Under the pieces are notes generated by a model. The model saw only the letters and a program-made list of their open reading frames with translations. It made no database searches and was not told the origin of the DNA. A DNA stretch of 50,901 nt from Acetobacteraceae bacterium (GTDB lineage Bacteria; Pseudomonadota; Alphaproteobacteria; Acetobacterales; Acetobacteraceae): assembly GCA_022842185.1 (NCBI GenBank), contig JALHQB010000034.1, positions 1 through 50,901 on the forward strand, written 5' to 3'. This document shows positions 43,302-50,901 of the stretch, piece after piece. Position 1 is the first letter of the stretch. The number at the start of each line of letters is the position of its first letter. Made by a program: the position numbers and the translations under genes.

Positions 43302-44894
43302 TCAGCTCCGCCGGATGTTCCAGAACAGCGCCAGCCCGGGCACGCGTCCTGTCAGGTTGCGCTTGATCGCCGTCATCGACAGGTACGAACCGACGGGCAC
43401 ATAGGGCAGTTCGTCCATCGCGACCGTTTGCATCTCGCGTGCCAGGCGCTGTTCGGTGGGCAGGTCCGGTGCCTCGAACCAGGCATCGCGCAGTTCTTCC
43501 AGCTTCGGGATGGTCGGCCAGCCGAACCACGCGCCGGCGCCGTTGCCGCGCATCGGGAAATGCGCCGCGGGGTCGGCGAAATCCACCGAGGAGAAGGCGG
43601 TGAACAACATCGACCAGCCGTTGCGATCCACCGGTTCGCGCGAAGCGCGCCGCGTGACCGTGGTGCCCCAGTCCGACAGCGCGATATCGGCATTGAAGCC
43701 GAGCCGGCGCACCAGGTCGGCACCCACCTGCGTCATCGCTGTGGGGGCCAGGATGTCGGTCGGTCCGATCAGGCGCATCGGCTGGTTGGTGTAGCCGGCT
43801 TCGCGCATCAGCGCCTTGGCGCGGTCCACGCTGCGCGGTCCGCTCAGCGGCCCGAGGCCGGCATCGTTCGCCAGCGGCGTGCCCGGCGTGAACAGCCCGA
43901 CCCCGGTGCGATAGAGCGCCGGATCGGTGCCGACCACCGCCTGCATGAAATCCTCCTGGTTGATCGCCGGAAGGATCGCCTGGCGCATCTTCTTGTCGTT
44001 GAACGGCGCATGCAGATGGTTGAAGCGCAGGATGCCGGTCAGCGGCAGCGGATCGATTGCCTCGATCGCCAGCCCACGGTTGCGGCGCAGCAGCTCCTGG
44101 ATCTCCGGCGGCGGCTGCTCGTACCAGTCGATCTCGCCGGTCTGCAGTGCCGCCGCGGCGGTCGCGGCATCGACGATGATGTGCCATTCGACACGGTCGA
44201 AATGCGCGACCTTCGGGCCGGCCGTCAGTGACGGCGTGCCGGTCGGCGTGGGCACGTAGTCGGCGAATTTTTCATAGACGACGAGGCTGCCGGAATTGAA
44301 TTCATCGGCCTTGAACTTGAACGGGCCGGAGCCGACCGCCTCACGCACCTGTTGGAACGGATCGGTGCGGGCGAGGCGTTCGGGCATGATGAAGGCGGGG
44401 CTGTTGGATACCTGGCCCAGCGCCTTGAACATCAACGGGAACGGCCTCTTCAGCTTGAAGCGGATGCGCCGGTCATCGACCACCTCGACCGCGTCGACCG
44501 CCGTCTCCATCTTCTGGCCGAACGGGTTGCGCTTCATCCAGCGCGTGATCGACGGCACCACGTCCTGCGCGCGCACCGGCTCGCCATCATGGAACTTCAG
44601 CCCCGGGCGTAGCGTGATGGTGACGATCTTGCCGCCATCCTCCAGCACATGACCTTCGGCCATCTGCGGCTGCGGCGCGAAATTCGCGTCGAGGCCGTAC
44701 AGGCTGTCATAGATCATGTGCCCGTGGTTGCGGGTGATGTTGGCCGTCGTCCAGATGGGGTCGAGGCTGGTGAGGTTCGCCTGCGGAACCATCTTGAGGA
44801 CGCGGTTCTGCGCGGGCTGCGCTGTCGCGAATCGTGGAAGTGCGGCAGCGGCCCCCGCGGCGGCGGAGGTCCTCAGCAGGTCACGACGGTTCAT
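43302..44894 (-). CDS. ABC transporter substrate-binding protein, family 5 (paralog 3 of 5)
   Basis: 530 residues. Signal: NRRDLLRTSAAAGAAAALPR then FATAQ, Tat-like. Segments: LRPGLKFHDGEPVRAQDVVP, VGSGPFKFKADEFNSG, and ILRFNHLHAPFNDKKMRQAI. End: KRNLTGRVPGLALFWNIRRS. The ligand-facing stretch ADYVPTPTGTPSLTAGPKVA resembles paralogs 4 and 5 more than 1 and 2. Start: ATG at 44894; a longer frame to 44960 is unrelated. It is 69 bases from paralog 4. Confidence 0.92.
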   Translation of the reverse strand: MNRRDLLRTSAAAGAAAALPRFATAQPAQNRVLKMVPQANLTSLDPIWTTANITRNHGHMIYDSLYGLDANFAPQPQMAEGHVLEDGGKIVTITLRPGLKFHDGEPVRAQDVVPSITRWMKRNPFGQKMETAVDAVEVVDDRRIRFKLKRPFPLMFKALGQVSNSPAFIMPERLARTDPFQQVREAVGSGPFKFKADEFNSGSLVVYEKFADYVPTPTGTPSLTAGPKVAHFDRVEWHIIVDAATAAAALQTGEIDWYEQPPPEIQELLRRNRGLAIEAIDPLPLTGILRFNHLHAPFNDKKMRQAILPAINQEDFMQAVVGTDPALYRTGVGLFTPGTPLANDAGLGPLSGPRSVDRAKALMREAGYTNQPMRLIGPTDILAPTAMTQVGADLVRRLGFNADIALSDWGTTVTRRASREPVDRNGWSMLFTAFSSVDFADPAAHFPMRGNGAGAWFGWPTIPKLEELRDAWFEAPDLPTEQRLAREMQTVAMDELPYVPVGSYLSMTAIKRNLTGRVPGLALFWNIRRS

Positions 44895-44963
44895 TTCTTT
44901 GGCTCCCAGGCCGTTCAATCGCGCGCATCTGAACAGCCTGGGGCCGGATCGGCAACCCATCCA

Positions 44964-46544
44964 TCAGGCGCGATGCAGGTTCCAGAACAGCGGCAGCCCC
45001 TTCAGCATGCCCGAGATGCCGCGCCGGTAGGCAGTCGGCTGGAAATACTGGCCCAGCGGCAGATAGGGCGCCTGCCGCATCGCTTCGGCCTGGATCTGGC
45101 CGGCCAACGCCTGCTGTGCCGCGAGGTCCGGCGCATCGAACCATTGCGTGCGCAATTCTTCCATCTTCGGCATGGTCGGCCAACCGAACCACGCACGCTC
45201 CCCGGTCCCGCGCAACGCCTGGTTGACGCCGGGGGTGAGCATGTCGAGGCCGCTCCAGGCGGTGAAGAACATGCTCCAGCCGCCCTCGGACGGTGCGACG
45301 CGACGGGCGCGCCGCTGCACCAATTCGGACCATGGGGCGGAGACGAGTTCGACCTCGATCCCCACGCCCCGCATCGTCTCCGCGCCCACCTTGGCGAGTG
45401 CGGACAGCGTCGGGAAATCGGTGGCGGCCAGCAGCACCACCTTCTCCCCGCCATAGCCGGCCTCGGCGATCTCGCGCTTCACCTTGTCGAGGTCGCGCGC
45501 GCCTTCGAGCACGTCCAGCCCTTCATCATTCGCGAAGGGGGTGCCGGGGGGGAAGATGCCGACATCGTCGCGCCACAGGCTGTGGTCGGCGCCGATCACC
45601 GCGGTCATGAACGCCGACTGGTTCACCGCACCCAGCAGCGCGCGGCGGATCGGCGCGCTATTGAATGGCGGGTGCAGATGGTTGAACCGGGCGATGCCCA
45701 TCAGCCCGACCGGGTCGTTGATTTCCATCACGATGTTGCGGCTGGCGCGCAACGCGGGTTCCAACTCGGCGGTCGGATTTTCCCACCAATCCACATCGCC
45801 GGCGAGCAGCGATTCCGCCGCGGTCGCCGCATCGGGCTTCACATGCCATTCGATGCGGTCGAACTGCGCGCGCTTGGGCCCCGCGGTCCAGGTGGGCACG
45901 CCTTCGGGCCGCGGCACGTAGTCCACGAACCGTTCATAGGCGATCAATCGCCCGGCCACGCGTTCCTCGGGCAGAAAGCGGAACGGTCCGCTGCCGATAA
46001 TCTCGCTGACAGCACGGGTCGGCTCCGTCTCCGCCAGGCGTTCGGGCATGATGAAGCAGACCGGCGCCGACGGTTTCGCCAGCGCGTAGAACAGCAAGGG
46101 GAACGGCTTGGACAGGCGCAGCAGGATGGTGCGGTCGTCGGGCGCGGACATCTCCTCGATGCGGGTAAGCAGCATCTGGCCGAGTGGATCGCGCGCCGCC
46201 CAGCGCCGGATGGAAGCGACGCAGTCGGCGGCGCGCACCGGCTCGCCATCGTGGAACTTCAGGCCCTCCCGCAGGCGGATCGAGACACGCTTGCCGTCGG
46301 CATCGATCGCGTGGCTCTCGGCCATCTGCGGGTCGGGCGCGTAGTCCTGGTTGAAGCCATACAGCGTGTCCCACACCAGGAAGCCGTGGTTGCGGGTGAC
46401 GTTGGCGGTGGTGACGATCGGGTCAAGTTGCGCGAGGTCGGACTGCGGGACGAACTTCAGGATGCGCGACGCGCCCTGCCCCCGCGCGGCGCGCCACGGC
46501 AGCGCCGAGGCGACGGTGGCAGCCAATAGGTGACGTCGCTGCAT
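44964..46544 (-). CDS. ABC transporter substrate-binding protein, family 5 (paralog 4 of 5)
   Basis: 526 residues. Signal: QRRHLLAATVASALPWRAAR then GQG, with paired arginines. Segments: LREGLKFHDGEPVRAADCVA, IIGSGPFRFLPEERVAG, GIARFNHLHPPFNSAPIRRA. End: RRGISGMLKGLPLFWNLHRA. Start: ATG at 46544; upstream codons to 46637 lie in the repeat-containing spacer. It is separated from paralog 5 by a 319-base spacer with a palindromic repeat and may start its own transcript. Confidence 0.92.
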   Translation of the reverse strand: MQRRHLLAATVASALPWRAARGQGASRILKFVPQSDLAQLDPIVTTANVTRNHGFLVWDTLYGFNQDYAPDPQMAESHAIDADGKRVSIRLREGLKFHDGEPVRAADCVASIRRWAARDPLGQMLLTRIEEMSAPDDRTILLRLSKPFPLLFYALAKPSAPVCFIMPERLAETEPTRAVSEIIGSGPFRFLPEERVAGRLIAYERFVDYVPRPEGVPTWTAGPKRAQFDRIEWHVKPDAATAAESLLAGDVDWWENPTAELEPALRASRNIVMEINDPVGLMGIARFNHLHPPFNSAPIRRALLGAVNQSAFMTAVIGADHSLWRDDVGIFPPGTPFANDEGLDVLEGARDLDKVKREIAEAGYGGEKVVLLAATDFPTLSALAKVGAETMRGVGIEVELVSAPWSELVQRRARRVAPSEGGWSMFFTAWSGLDMLTPGVNQALRGTGERAWFGWPTMPKMEELRTQWFDAPDLAAQQALAGQIQAEAMRQAPYLPLGQYFQPTAYRRGISGMLKGLPLFWNLHRA

Positions 46545-46863
46545 CCGGGCCTCCCGATTGGCGCGGGCTGTTCTGGCCGCTTTGGGGGGGGCGGCGCAAG
46601 GGGGGAAGATTGGAGGGGCGCTGCCCCTGCAAACCACCCAGCCAAAGGCTTAAGGCCTTTGGAAACCTCGATTTTGATGCTGCACGCCATAGGTCTGTAC
46701 CAGGATGATTGACCATCATGACACTGGACCGGGCAAGACGTGACGAACGTCAAGTCACCGCGGTCCAGGGACCCGCTGGTCCCTGGCGGGGTGGCTTGGA
46801 GGGGCAGAGCCCCTCCAATCTTCGCGCCGATGGGCAAAGCCCCTCTTCGAGGCGCCGCTTGTG
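46545..46863. other. Spacer between binding-protein paralogs 4 and 5
   Basis: 319 bases without a gene. It is mostly the second copy of the palindromic element also found at 3753-4071. A run of nine G residues (46583-46591 region) precedes it. A promoter for paralog 4 could lie in the 60 bases next to 46544, but none is clear. Confidence 0.55.
46605..46823. repeat. Long palindromic intergenic element, copy 2
   Basis: Outer arms 46605-46643 and 46785-46823 are 39-base imperfect inverted repeats (shared core GAAGATTGGAGGGGC). The palindrome CCAAAGGCTTAAGGCCTTTGG with GAAACCTC after it (46642-46669) is identical to the one in copy 1. Next to the right arm is a perfect hairpin CCAGGGACC-CGCT-GGTCCCTGG (46765-46786). 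Both copies also share CTGGACCGGG or TTGGACCGGG in the middle (near 46724 and 3922). Confidence 0.75.
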
Positions 46864-48468
46864 CTAGGCCCGCCGCACATTCCAGAACAGCGGCGGCTGC
46901 CCCTTCAGCATCCCCGTCAGGTTCCGCCGATACGCCGTCGGCTGGTAGTACATGCCGGTCGGCACATACGGCACCTGGTCGAAGGCGATGCGCTGCATCT
47001 CGGTCGTCGCGGCCAGCGCCGCCGCCGCATCGGGCGCATCGAACCACGCGTTGCGCTGCGCTTCCATCGCCGGGATGGTCGGCCAGCCCGGCCAGGACGC
47101 ATCGCCATGGCCGCGGATCGAGGCATGGCTCGCCGGATTCCAATGATCGACGCCCGACCAGAAGGTGAAGAAGCCCGACCAGCCGCCCTGATCGATCGGG
47201 TTCTTGCTGCCGCGGCGCGCGACCACCGTGCCCCAATCGGCCGAGACCAGATCGACGTCGAAGCCCATGCGGCGGAACAGATCCGCACCCACCAGCGTCG
47301 CCGCGTTGATCGAGGCGAGGTCGGTGGCGTTCATCAGCACCATCTTCGCCCCCATCGCGCCGGCGGCCTGCAATTCGGCACGCGCGGCATCGATGGATTT
47401 CTTGTAGCGGTCCAGTCCGACGGTCGAGGCGGATGGCGATTCAGGCGCGAAGAAGCCGATGCCGTCGCGCTTCAGCGTCTGGTAGCCGGGCACGGTCGCG
47501 TCGCCGATCACCGCGGTCATGAAGTCGATCTGGTCGATGGCGGTGATCACCGCGCGCCGCACCGCAGGGTTGTTGAACGGCGCGGTCAGGTGGTTGGGGC
47601 GGAAGATGCCGATCAGCCCGGTGCCGTTGATGACATCGACCGCGACGTTGCGGTTGCGCGCCACCAGCGGGAACAGGTCGGCGGTCGGCTGTTCCCACCA
47701 GTCGATCTCGCCCGATTGCAGCGCGGCCGCGGCGGTCGAGGCATCGGGGATGATGCGCCATTCCACGCGGTCGAAATGCACCATCTTCGGCCCGGCGGTC
47801 ATCGACGGCGTGCCATTGGGCACCGGCACGTAATCCGCATTGCGCGCATAGACCACCGACGACCCGGGCACCCATTCGTTCTGCACGAAGCGGAACGGGC
47901 CGGAACCCACCGCCTCGGACAGGTTGGTGAAAGGGTCAACATTGGCCAGGCGCTCGGGCATGATGAACAGGCAGGATGTCGTGACCTTCGAGAAGGCTTC
48001 GAGCATCTTCGCGAAGGGCCGGTTCAGCTTGATGGTGAAGACGCGGTCGCTGTCCTCGGTCATGTCCGCGACACGGGCGAGCAGTTCCTGCCCGAAGGCA
48101 TCGCGGCGGCCCCAGCGCTTGATGGACGCGATGCAATCCCGCCCACGGACCGGCGTACCGTCGTGGAATTTCAGCCCGTCGCGCAGGGTGAAGCGCCACA
48201 GCAGCCCGTCATTTTCCACCACATGGCCCTGCACCATCTGGGGCACGGGTTCGAACTTGTCGTTCATGCCGTAAAGCTGGTCGTACACCAGGAAGGCATG
48301 GTCGCGCGCGACGAAGGCGGTGTTGGTGAAGGGGTCGATATTGGGCAGGTTGGCGTGCGGCACGTATTTCAGGGTGCGCGCGGCGGCCGGCTGCGCGATG
48401 GCGAAGCGCGGCAAGGCAGCGGCAATCGTGCCGGCGGCCGCGCCAGCCAGCAGGTCGCGTCGGAACAT
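46864..48468 (-). CDS. ABC transporter substrate-binding protein, family 5 (paralog 5 of 5)
   Basis: 534 residues. Signal: FRRDLLAGAAAGTIAAALPR then FAIAQ, Tat-like and close to the signal of paralog 3. Segments: LRDGLKFHDGTPVRGRDCIA, VGSGPFRFVQNEWVPGS, and IFRPNHLTAPFNNPAVRRAV. End: RRNLTGMLKGQPPLFWNVRR. Start: ATG at 48468 with GGAG upstream. It is the first gene of the array on the minus strand; the divergent gtrA-like gene begins 224 bases away, so the main promoter of the array is likely in that gap. Confidence 0.92.
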   Translation of the reverse strand: MFRRDLLAGAAAGTIAAALPRFAIAQPAAARTLKYVPHANLPNIDPFTNTAFVARDHAFLVYDQLYGMNDKFEPVPQMVQGHVVENDGLLWRFTLRDGLKFHDGTPVRGRDCIASIKRWGRRDAFGQELLARVADMTEDSDRVFTIKLNRPFAKMLEAFSKVTTSCLFIMPERLANVDPFTNLSEAVGSGPFRFVQNEWVPGSSVVYARNADYVPVPNGTPSMTAGPKMVHFDRVEWRIIPDASTAAAALQSGEIDWWEQPTADLFPLVARNRNVAVDVINGTGLIGIFRPNHLTAPFNNPAVRRAVITAIDQIDFMTAVIGDATVPGYQTLKRDGIGFFAPESPSASTVGLDRYKKSIDAARAELQAAGAMGAKMVLMNATDLASINAATLVGADLFRRMGFDVDLVSADWGTVVARRGSKNPIDQGGWSGFFTFWSGVDHWNPASHASIRGHGDASWPGWPTIPAMEAQRNAWFDAPDAAAALAATTEMQRIAFDQVPYVPTGMYYQPTAYRRNLTGMLKGQPPLFWNVRRA

Positions 48469-48692
48469 GCGGAGTTCTCCGTTCGGTGAAGCTGGTGGGG
48501 AGCCTAGAGCAGATCGCGCCGGACTGGAATCGGTCAGGTGCGTGAAGATGCTCGCTCAGAAAAGCGCTCCGCGGGGCGGCGGGCATCCGATGCAGCGGCC
48601 CGCTGCAGGCCGCAAGAACGCGATTCATGCCCGGGTAGCCGCCATGCGATGGCGGCTGGGCAAGGCCGCTCCGCCGCCCTACACCGCCGCGC

Positions 48693-49139
48693 ATGGCGGA
48701 CATTCCCATCCTCGGCGCCCTGCTGACGCGCCTGCTCGGCCCGGCGCGCGCGACGGTCGCGCAGGAATTCCTGCGCTTCGGCGTGGTCGGCACCATCGGC
48801 TTTCTGGTCGATTCGGGCGTGCTGTATGGCGCGATCGCGCTGGGCGCCGGGCTGTATCTCGGGCGCGCCATCTCCTACCTCGCGGCGGCAACCGCGACCT
48901 GGGCGCTGAACCGCGCCTGGACCTTCCGCGGCCGCGGTACGGGGCCGGTGCACCGGCAATGGGCGCTGTTCGTGGCGGTGAACCTGCTCGGCTTCGCGCT
49001 GAATTACGGGACCTATGCCGCGATGGTCGCGACCCTGCCGGTGGTGGCGGCGAACCCGATCCTGGGCGTCGCGGCCGGTTCCATCGCCGGGATGTTCACC
49101 AACTTCGTGCTGTCGCGCAGGCTGGTGTTCAAGGGCTGA
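48693..49139 (+). CDS. GtrA family membrane protein
   Basis: 148 residues with four membrane spans. GtrA pattern: QEFLRFGVVGTIGFLVDSGV in the first span, YLGRAISYLAAATATWALNR then AWTFRG in the middle, and GMFTNFVLSRRLVFKG at the end. Members flip or help flip polyprenyl-linked sugars for O-antigen or cell-wall modification. No glycosyltransferase is adjacent. Start: ATG at 48693. It is convergent with the hypothetical gene at 49266. Confidence 0.88.
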   Translation: MADIPILGALLTRLLGPARATVAQEFLRFGVVGTIGFLVDSGVLYGAIALGAGLYLGRAISYLAAATATWALNRAWTFRGRGTGPVHRQWALFVAVNLLGFALNYGTYAAMVATLPVVAANPILGVAAGSIAGMFTNFVLSRRLVFKG

Positions 49140-49213
49140 GCGTCCGTCTGGAAAGACCTGCACCGGCCATACGCTTGTTGGGTGACCGGGTGGGGTGCGG
49201 GCCGGTACCGGCG

Positions 49214-49243
49214 CTGCAAACGCGACTTTCGGCGCGTTTGCAG
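49214..49243. terminator. Bidirectional hairpin between convergent genes
   Basis: CTGCAAACGCG (49214-49224) and CGCGTTTGCAG (49233-49243) make a perfect 11-base stem with an eight-base loop. It lies between the gtrA-like stop (49139) and the stop of the minus-strand gene at 49266, so it can serve both. Confidence 0.65.
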
Positions 49244-49265
49244 CCGGCCTCCGAACCTCCTGCGG

Positions 49266-50066
49266 CTACGCCGGCTGTTGCGGTGACCAGCGCGCCGCCT
49301 CGATGCCGGCACGCTCCTGCGGCGTCAGCGTCACGAAGCGCAGCTTGTCATCCAGCGGGAAGGCCGGCCCGCCGGCGGGGTCACGCAAGGCGAGCACCAG
49401 GCTGCGCTGTTCATCGAGGATGAACGGCTTGTCCGACTTCCGCACGGGCCATTCGAACGTCGTCCCGCCTTCGTCGCGCACCCGCCAGCTCGGCCCTTCG
49501 CCCCAGCCATCGAAGGCCACGGGCACCGCGTGCAGCACGCGGCCCGACAATGCCTTGGCCTGGCCCGACCTGGATTGGGCACGCCGTGCCGCGAGGAACA
49601 GCCCACCGATCAGCACGAGCGCGAACAGGCTGCCACCGGCAGCCGTGGCGACGCGGTTCCACAGCCGGTCCAGCCCCAGATCCGTCGTCACCAGCGCCGG
49701 GCGCTGCGGGTCCATCATCGCATGGGCGGTGAAGGACCCCATGCTCGGTTCGACGAACATGTAGCTGACCTTGCGGATGTGGCTGCCATCCTTGTCCCGC
49801 CAGGCCAGCGTCAGGTCGCAGGTCTGGAACAGGAACATCCGCGACCGGCACCGCCCTTCGGTGACACGCGCGAAGGAGGCCGGCCGCGCCGTGTCGCGCA
49901 CCGCGAAATCGTCGCGGATCGCCGGGCCGATCTCGATCGCCAGCATCGCCAGGAAACCGCCGAACAGCACCAGGCCGGCCAGGGCCATCATCCAGCCGCC
50001 CAGGGCGCCACGCCCGGCGCGCAGCTTGAAGGCTCGGCTGGGAAACGCGGACAGGACTGGGGACAT
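49266..50066 (-). CDS. Two-span membrane protein, function unknown
   Basis: 266 residues, not recognised. A first membrane span is GGWMMALAGLVLFGGFLAML (about 24-48) and a second is GGSLFALVLIGGLFLAA (about 140-160). The loop between them is likely periplasmic and has two cysteines, GRCRSRMFLFQTCDLTLAWR, that could pair. The C-terminal part is cytoplasmic. The overall plan (span, beta-rich loop, span) resembles DUF3592-like proteins, without firm match. Start: ATG at 50066 after GAGAGA. It is 14 bases downstream of the next unknown gene, so they are co-transcribed. Confidence 0.6.
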   Translation of the reverse strand: MSPVLSAFPSRAFKLRAGRGALGGWMMALAGLVLFGGFLAMLAIEIGPAIRDDFAVRDTARPASFARVTEGRCRSRMFLFQTCDLTLAWRDKDGSHIRKVSYMFVEPSMGSFTAHAMMDPQRPALVTTDLGLDRLWNRVATAAGGSLFALVLIGGLFLAARRAQSRSGQAKALSGRVLHAVPVAFDGWGEGPSWRVRDEGGTTFEWPVRKSDKPFILDEQRSLVLALRDPAGGPAFPLDDKLRFVTLTPQERAGIEAARWSPQQPA

Positions 50067-50080
50067 CGGGGCGATCTCTC

Positions 50081-50704
50081 TCAAGGCACCGGAAACGGCA
50101 GGGACGCGAATCCGCCGCCGCGCAGGGACCCCCAGGCGGTCAAGGGCATCTTCGGCAGCACGTCGAAACTCGCAAGGGCGATCGGCGAGGGCTTCCACGC
50201 CGCGAAGTCCCGCAGGCCGGGGATGAAGTTCTGCGAAATCTCGTAGCCGCCGTGCCAGGCGAGCGGCACGCCCTGGGCTTCGCGCACCGCCGGGTCGGGG
50301 TCCTCCATCACCGGGAAGCCGCGGCCGTTCCAGGCCCGCAGGGGCTGGCGCACGCGCACCCAGAACAGCGTATCCGCCACGCCGAAATCCGGCGTGAGCG
50401 CGAGCTTCATGCGCACCATCTGCTCGATGCCGGTGCCGGAATCCTCGCTGCGCCCGCCGATGTCGAGGAAGGTGCCGCTGGTCATCCACCAGGGCGAGGT
50501 GAGGTTCACCCAGTCCGGGATCGGGTTGCCCGCATCATCCACCGAATGGCCGATGCGGATCAGGATCTCGCCGGGCCGGATCTTGACCTGCTGGGGGAAG
50601 GATATGCCACCCCGCGCCGCGCGCGCCGATGGATTCCACCCCTGCGCGAAGGCGAGGTTGCGCGCCCCCGCCGCGCCATCGAATTCAGCATCGTTCACCG
50701 GCAT
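50081..50704 (-). CDS. Unknown soluble protein
   Basis: 207 residues, not recognised. No signal peptide or membrane span. Noticeable features are GEILIRIGHSVDDAGNPIPD, the aromatic SPWWMTSGTFLD, and a proline-rich C-terminus (LPKMPLTAWGSLRGGGFASL). The combination of an Arg in a strand, a later SPWW and a late Gln/Glu (DSGTGIEQM) is vaguely like small ADP-ribosyltransferase-type folds, but I would not assign it. Start: ATG at 50704. It forms an operon with the membrane protein downstream. Confidence 0.55.
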   Translation of the reverse strand: MPVNDAEFDGAAGARNLAFAQGWNPSARAARGGISFPQQVKIRPGEILIRIGHSVDDAGNPIPDWVNLTSPWWMTSGTFLDIGGRSEDSGTGIEQMVRMKLALTPDFGVADTLFWVRVRQPLRAWNGRGFPVMEDPDPAVREAQGVPLAWHGGYEISQNFIPGLRDFAAWKPSPIALASFDVLPKMPLTAWGSLRGGGFASLPFPVP

Positions 50705-50776
50705 GATCCACCGCTCCAGTCCTGGGCCAATGCCGGGCGTCCTACCGCCATCGCGCTGGCCGCGCGACGAAGTGGA

Positions 50777-50901
50777 TCACACGCGCTGCCGCAGCCCGGC
50801 CCAGGACACGGCGACCCGGTCGCCCAGCCCGCGCACCGGCATTGCCCGCCCGCGCGCGATGCGCAGCAGGTCGCGCCGCGCCAGCACGGCGGGCAAGGCC
50901 G
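50777..50901 (-). CDS. C-terminal end of an unidentified protein (cut by the window)
   Basis: Translation of the minus strand from the window edge gives an open frame ending in TGA at 50777-50779. The last residues read LPAVLARRDLLRIARG then RAMPVRGLGDRVAVSWAGLR and QRV. The base pattern is coding-like and there is no stop to the edge. About 41 residues are seen, too few to assign. It lies 72 bases upstream of the unknown gene that starts at 50704, in the same direction, so the operon probably continues beyond the window. Confidence 0.45.
   Translation of the reverse strand, partial: ALPAVLARRDLLRIARGRAMPVRGLGDRVAVSWAGLRQRV

Noticed and set aside
41710..44187. 825-residue version of binding-protein paralog 2
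   Set aside because: The first 297 residues are an out-of-frame reading of paralog 3; the Tat signal MERRTFLG at 43296 marks the true start.
46861..48489. Long plus-strand open frame opposite binding-protein paralog 5
   Set aside because: Low-information Arg/His/Gly composition; the minus strand has a signal peptide and family-5 motifs.

Overview
The window is high-GC DNA of an alphaproteobacterium, most likely from the Acetobacteraceae/Rhodospirillales (Roseomonas-like). Supporting signs are the rnr, rpmG and pleD genes lying together, a cysteine-free L33, a short flagellin without an outer variable domain, tripartite-tricarboxylate (Bug) and Dpp-type substrate-binding proteins, and CoxMSL-type hydroxylases. 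The genus is inference; no rRNA or tRNA gene is visible.

Layout. 1-6.6 kb is core: the 3' part of rnr, an S41 peptidase whose start is disrupted, a long palindromic intergenic element, rpmG, pleD and a phospholipid N-methyltransferase. 6.9-10.5 kb holds a VOC protein and a GST, then a forward cluster: a PAAR protein fused to an HExxH peptidase (M91-like) that looks like a type VI secretion effector, a small unknown protein in the position of an immunity gene, and a hexapeptide acyltransferase. 10.6-13.8 kb is a double-domain KaiC ATPase coupled to a hybrid histidine kinase. 13.9-19.2 kb carries serine-glyoxylate aminotransferase, divergent from a FAD/Fe-S 2-hydroxyacid dehydrogenase and a DUF924 gene.

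19.35-19.92 kb is an AT-rich island gene with the Cys-His-Asp pattern of YopT/C58 cysteine proteases. 20.3-24.1 kb is a forward run (DUF1194, a PNPOx-like protein, DUF3253, DUF1499, a YddA-type ABC exporter) with overlapping start and stop codons. 24.1-31.7 kb mixes a YoaK protein, a Bug protein, an Asp/Glu racemase, an orphan flagellin, a double cold-shock protein with an Arg/Gly-rich repeat linker, and an HpxZ / DsbA-type isomerase / D-amino-acid oxidoreductase operon. 31.8-35.7 kb encodes a form-II CO-dehydrogenase-like molybdenum hydroxylase (order S-L-M).

35.9-48.5 kb is one large dipeptide/oligopeptide ABC system on the minus strand: two ATPases, two permeases and five consecutive paralogous Tat-type binding proteins. 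The right edge has a GtrA membrane protein and a minus-strand group of three unrecognised genes, the last one cut by the window end.

The most interesting accessory content is the putative PAAR-metalloprotease effector with its candidate immunity gene, the YopT-like protease, the five-fold binding-protein array and two families of dispersed palindromic repeats. No CRISPR array, transposase or integrase was seen.
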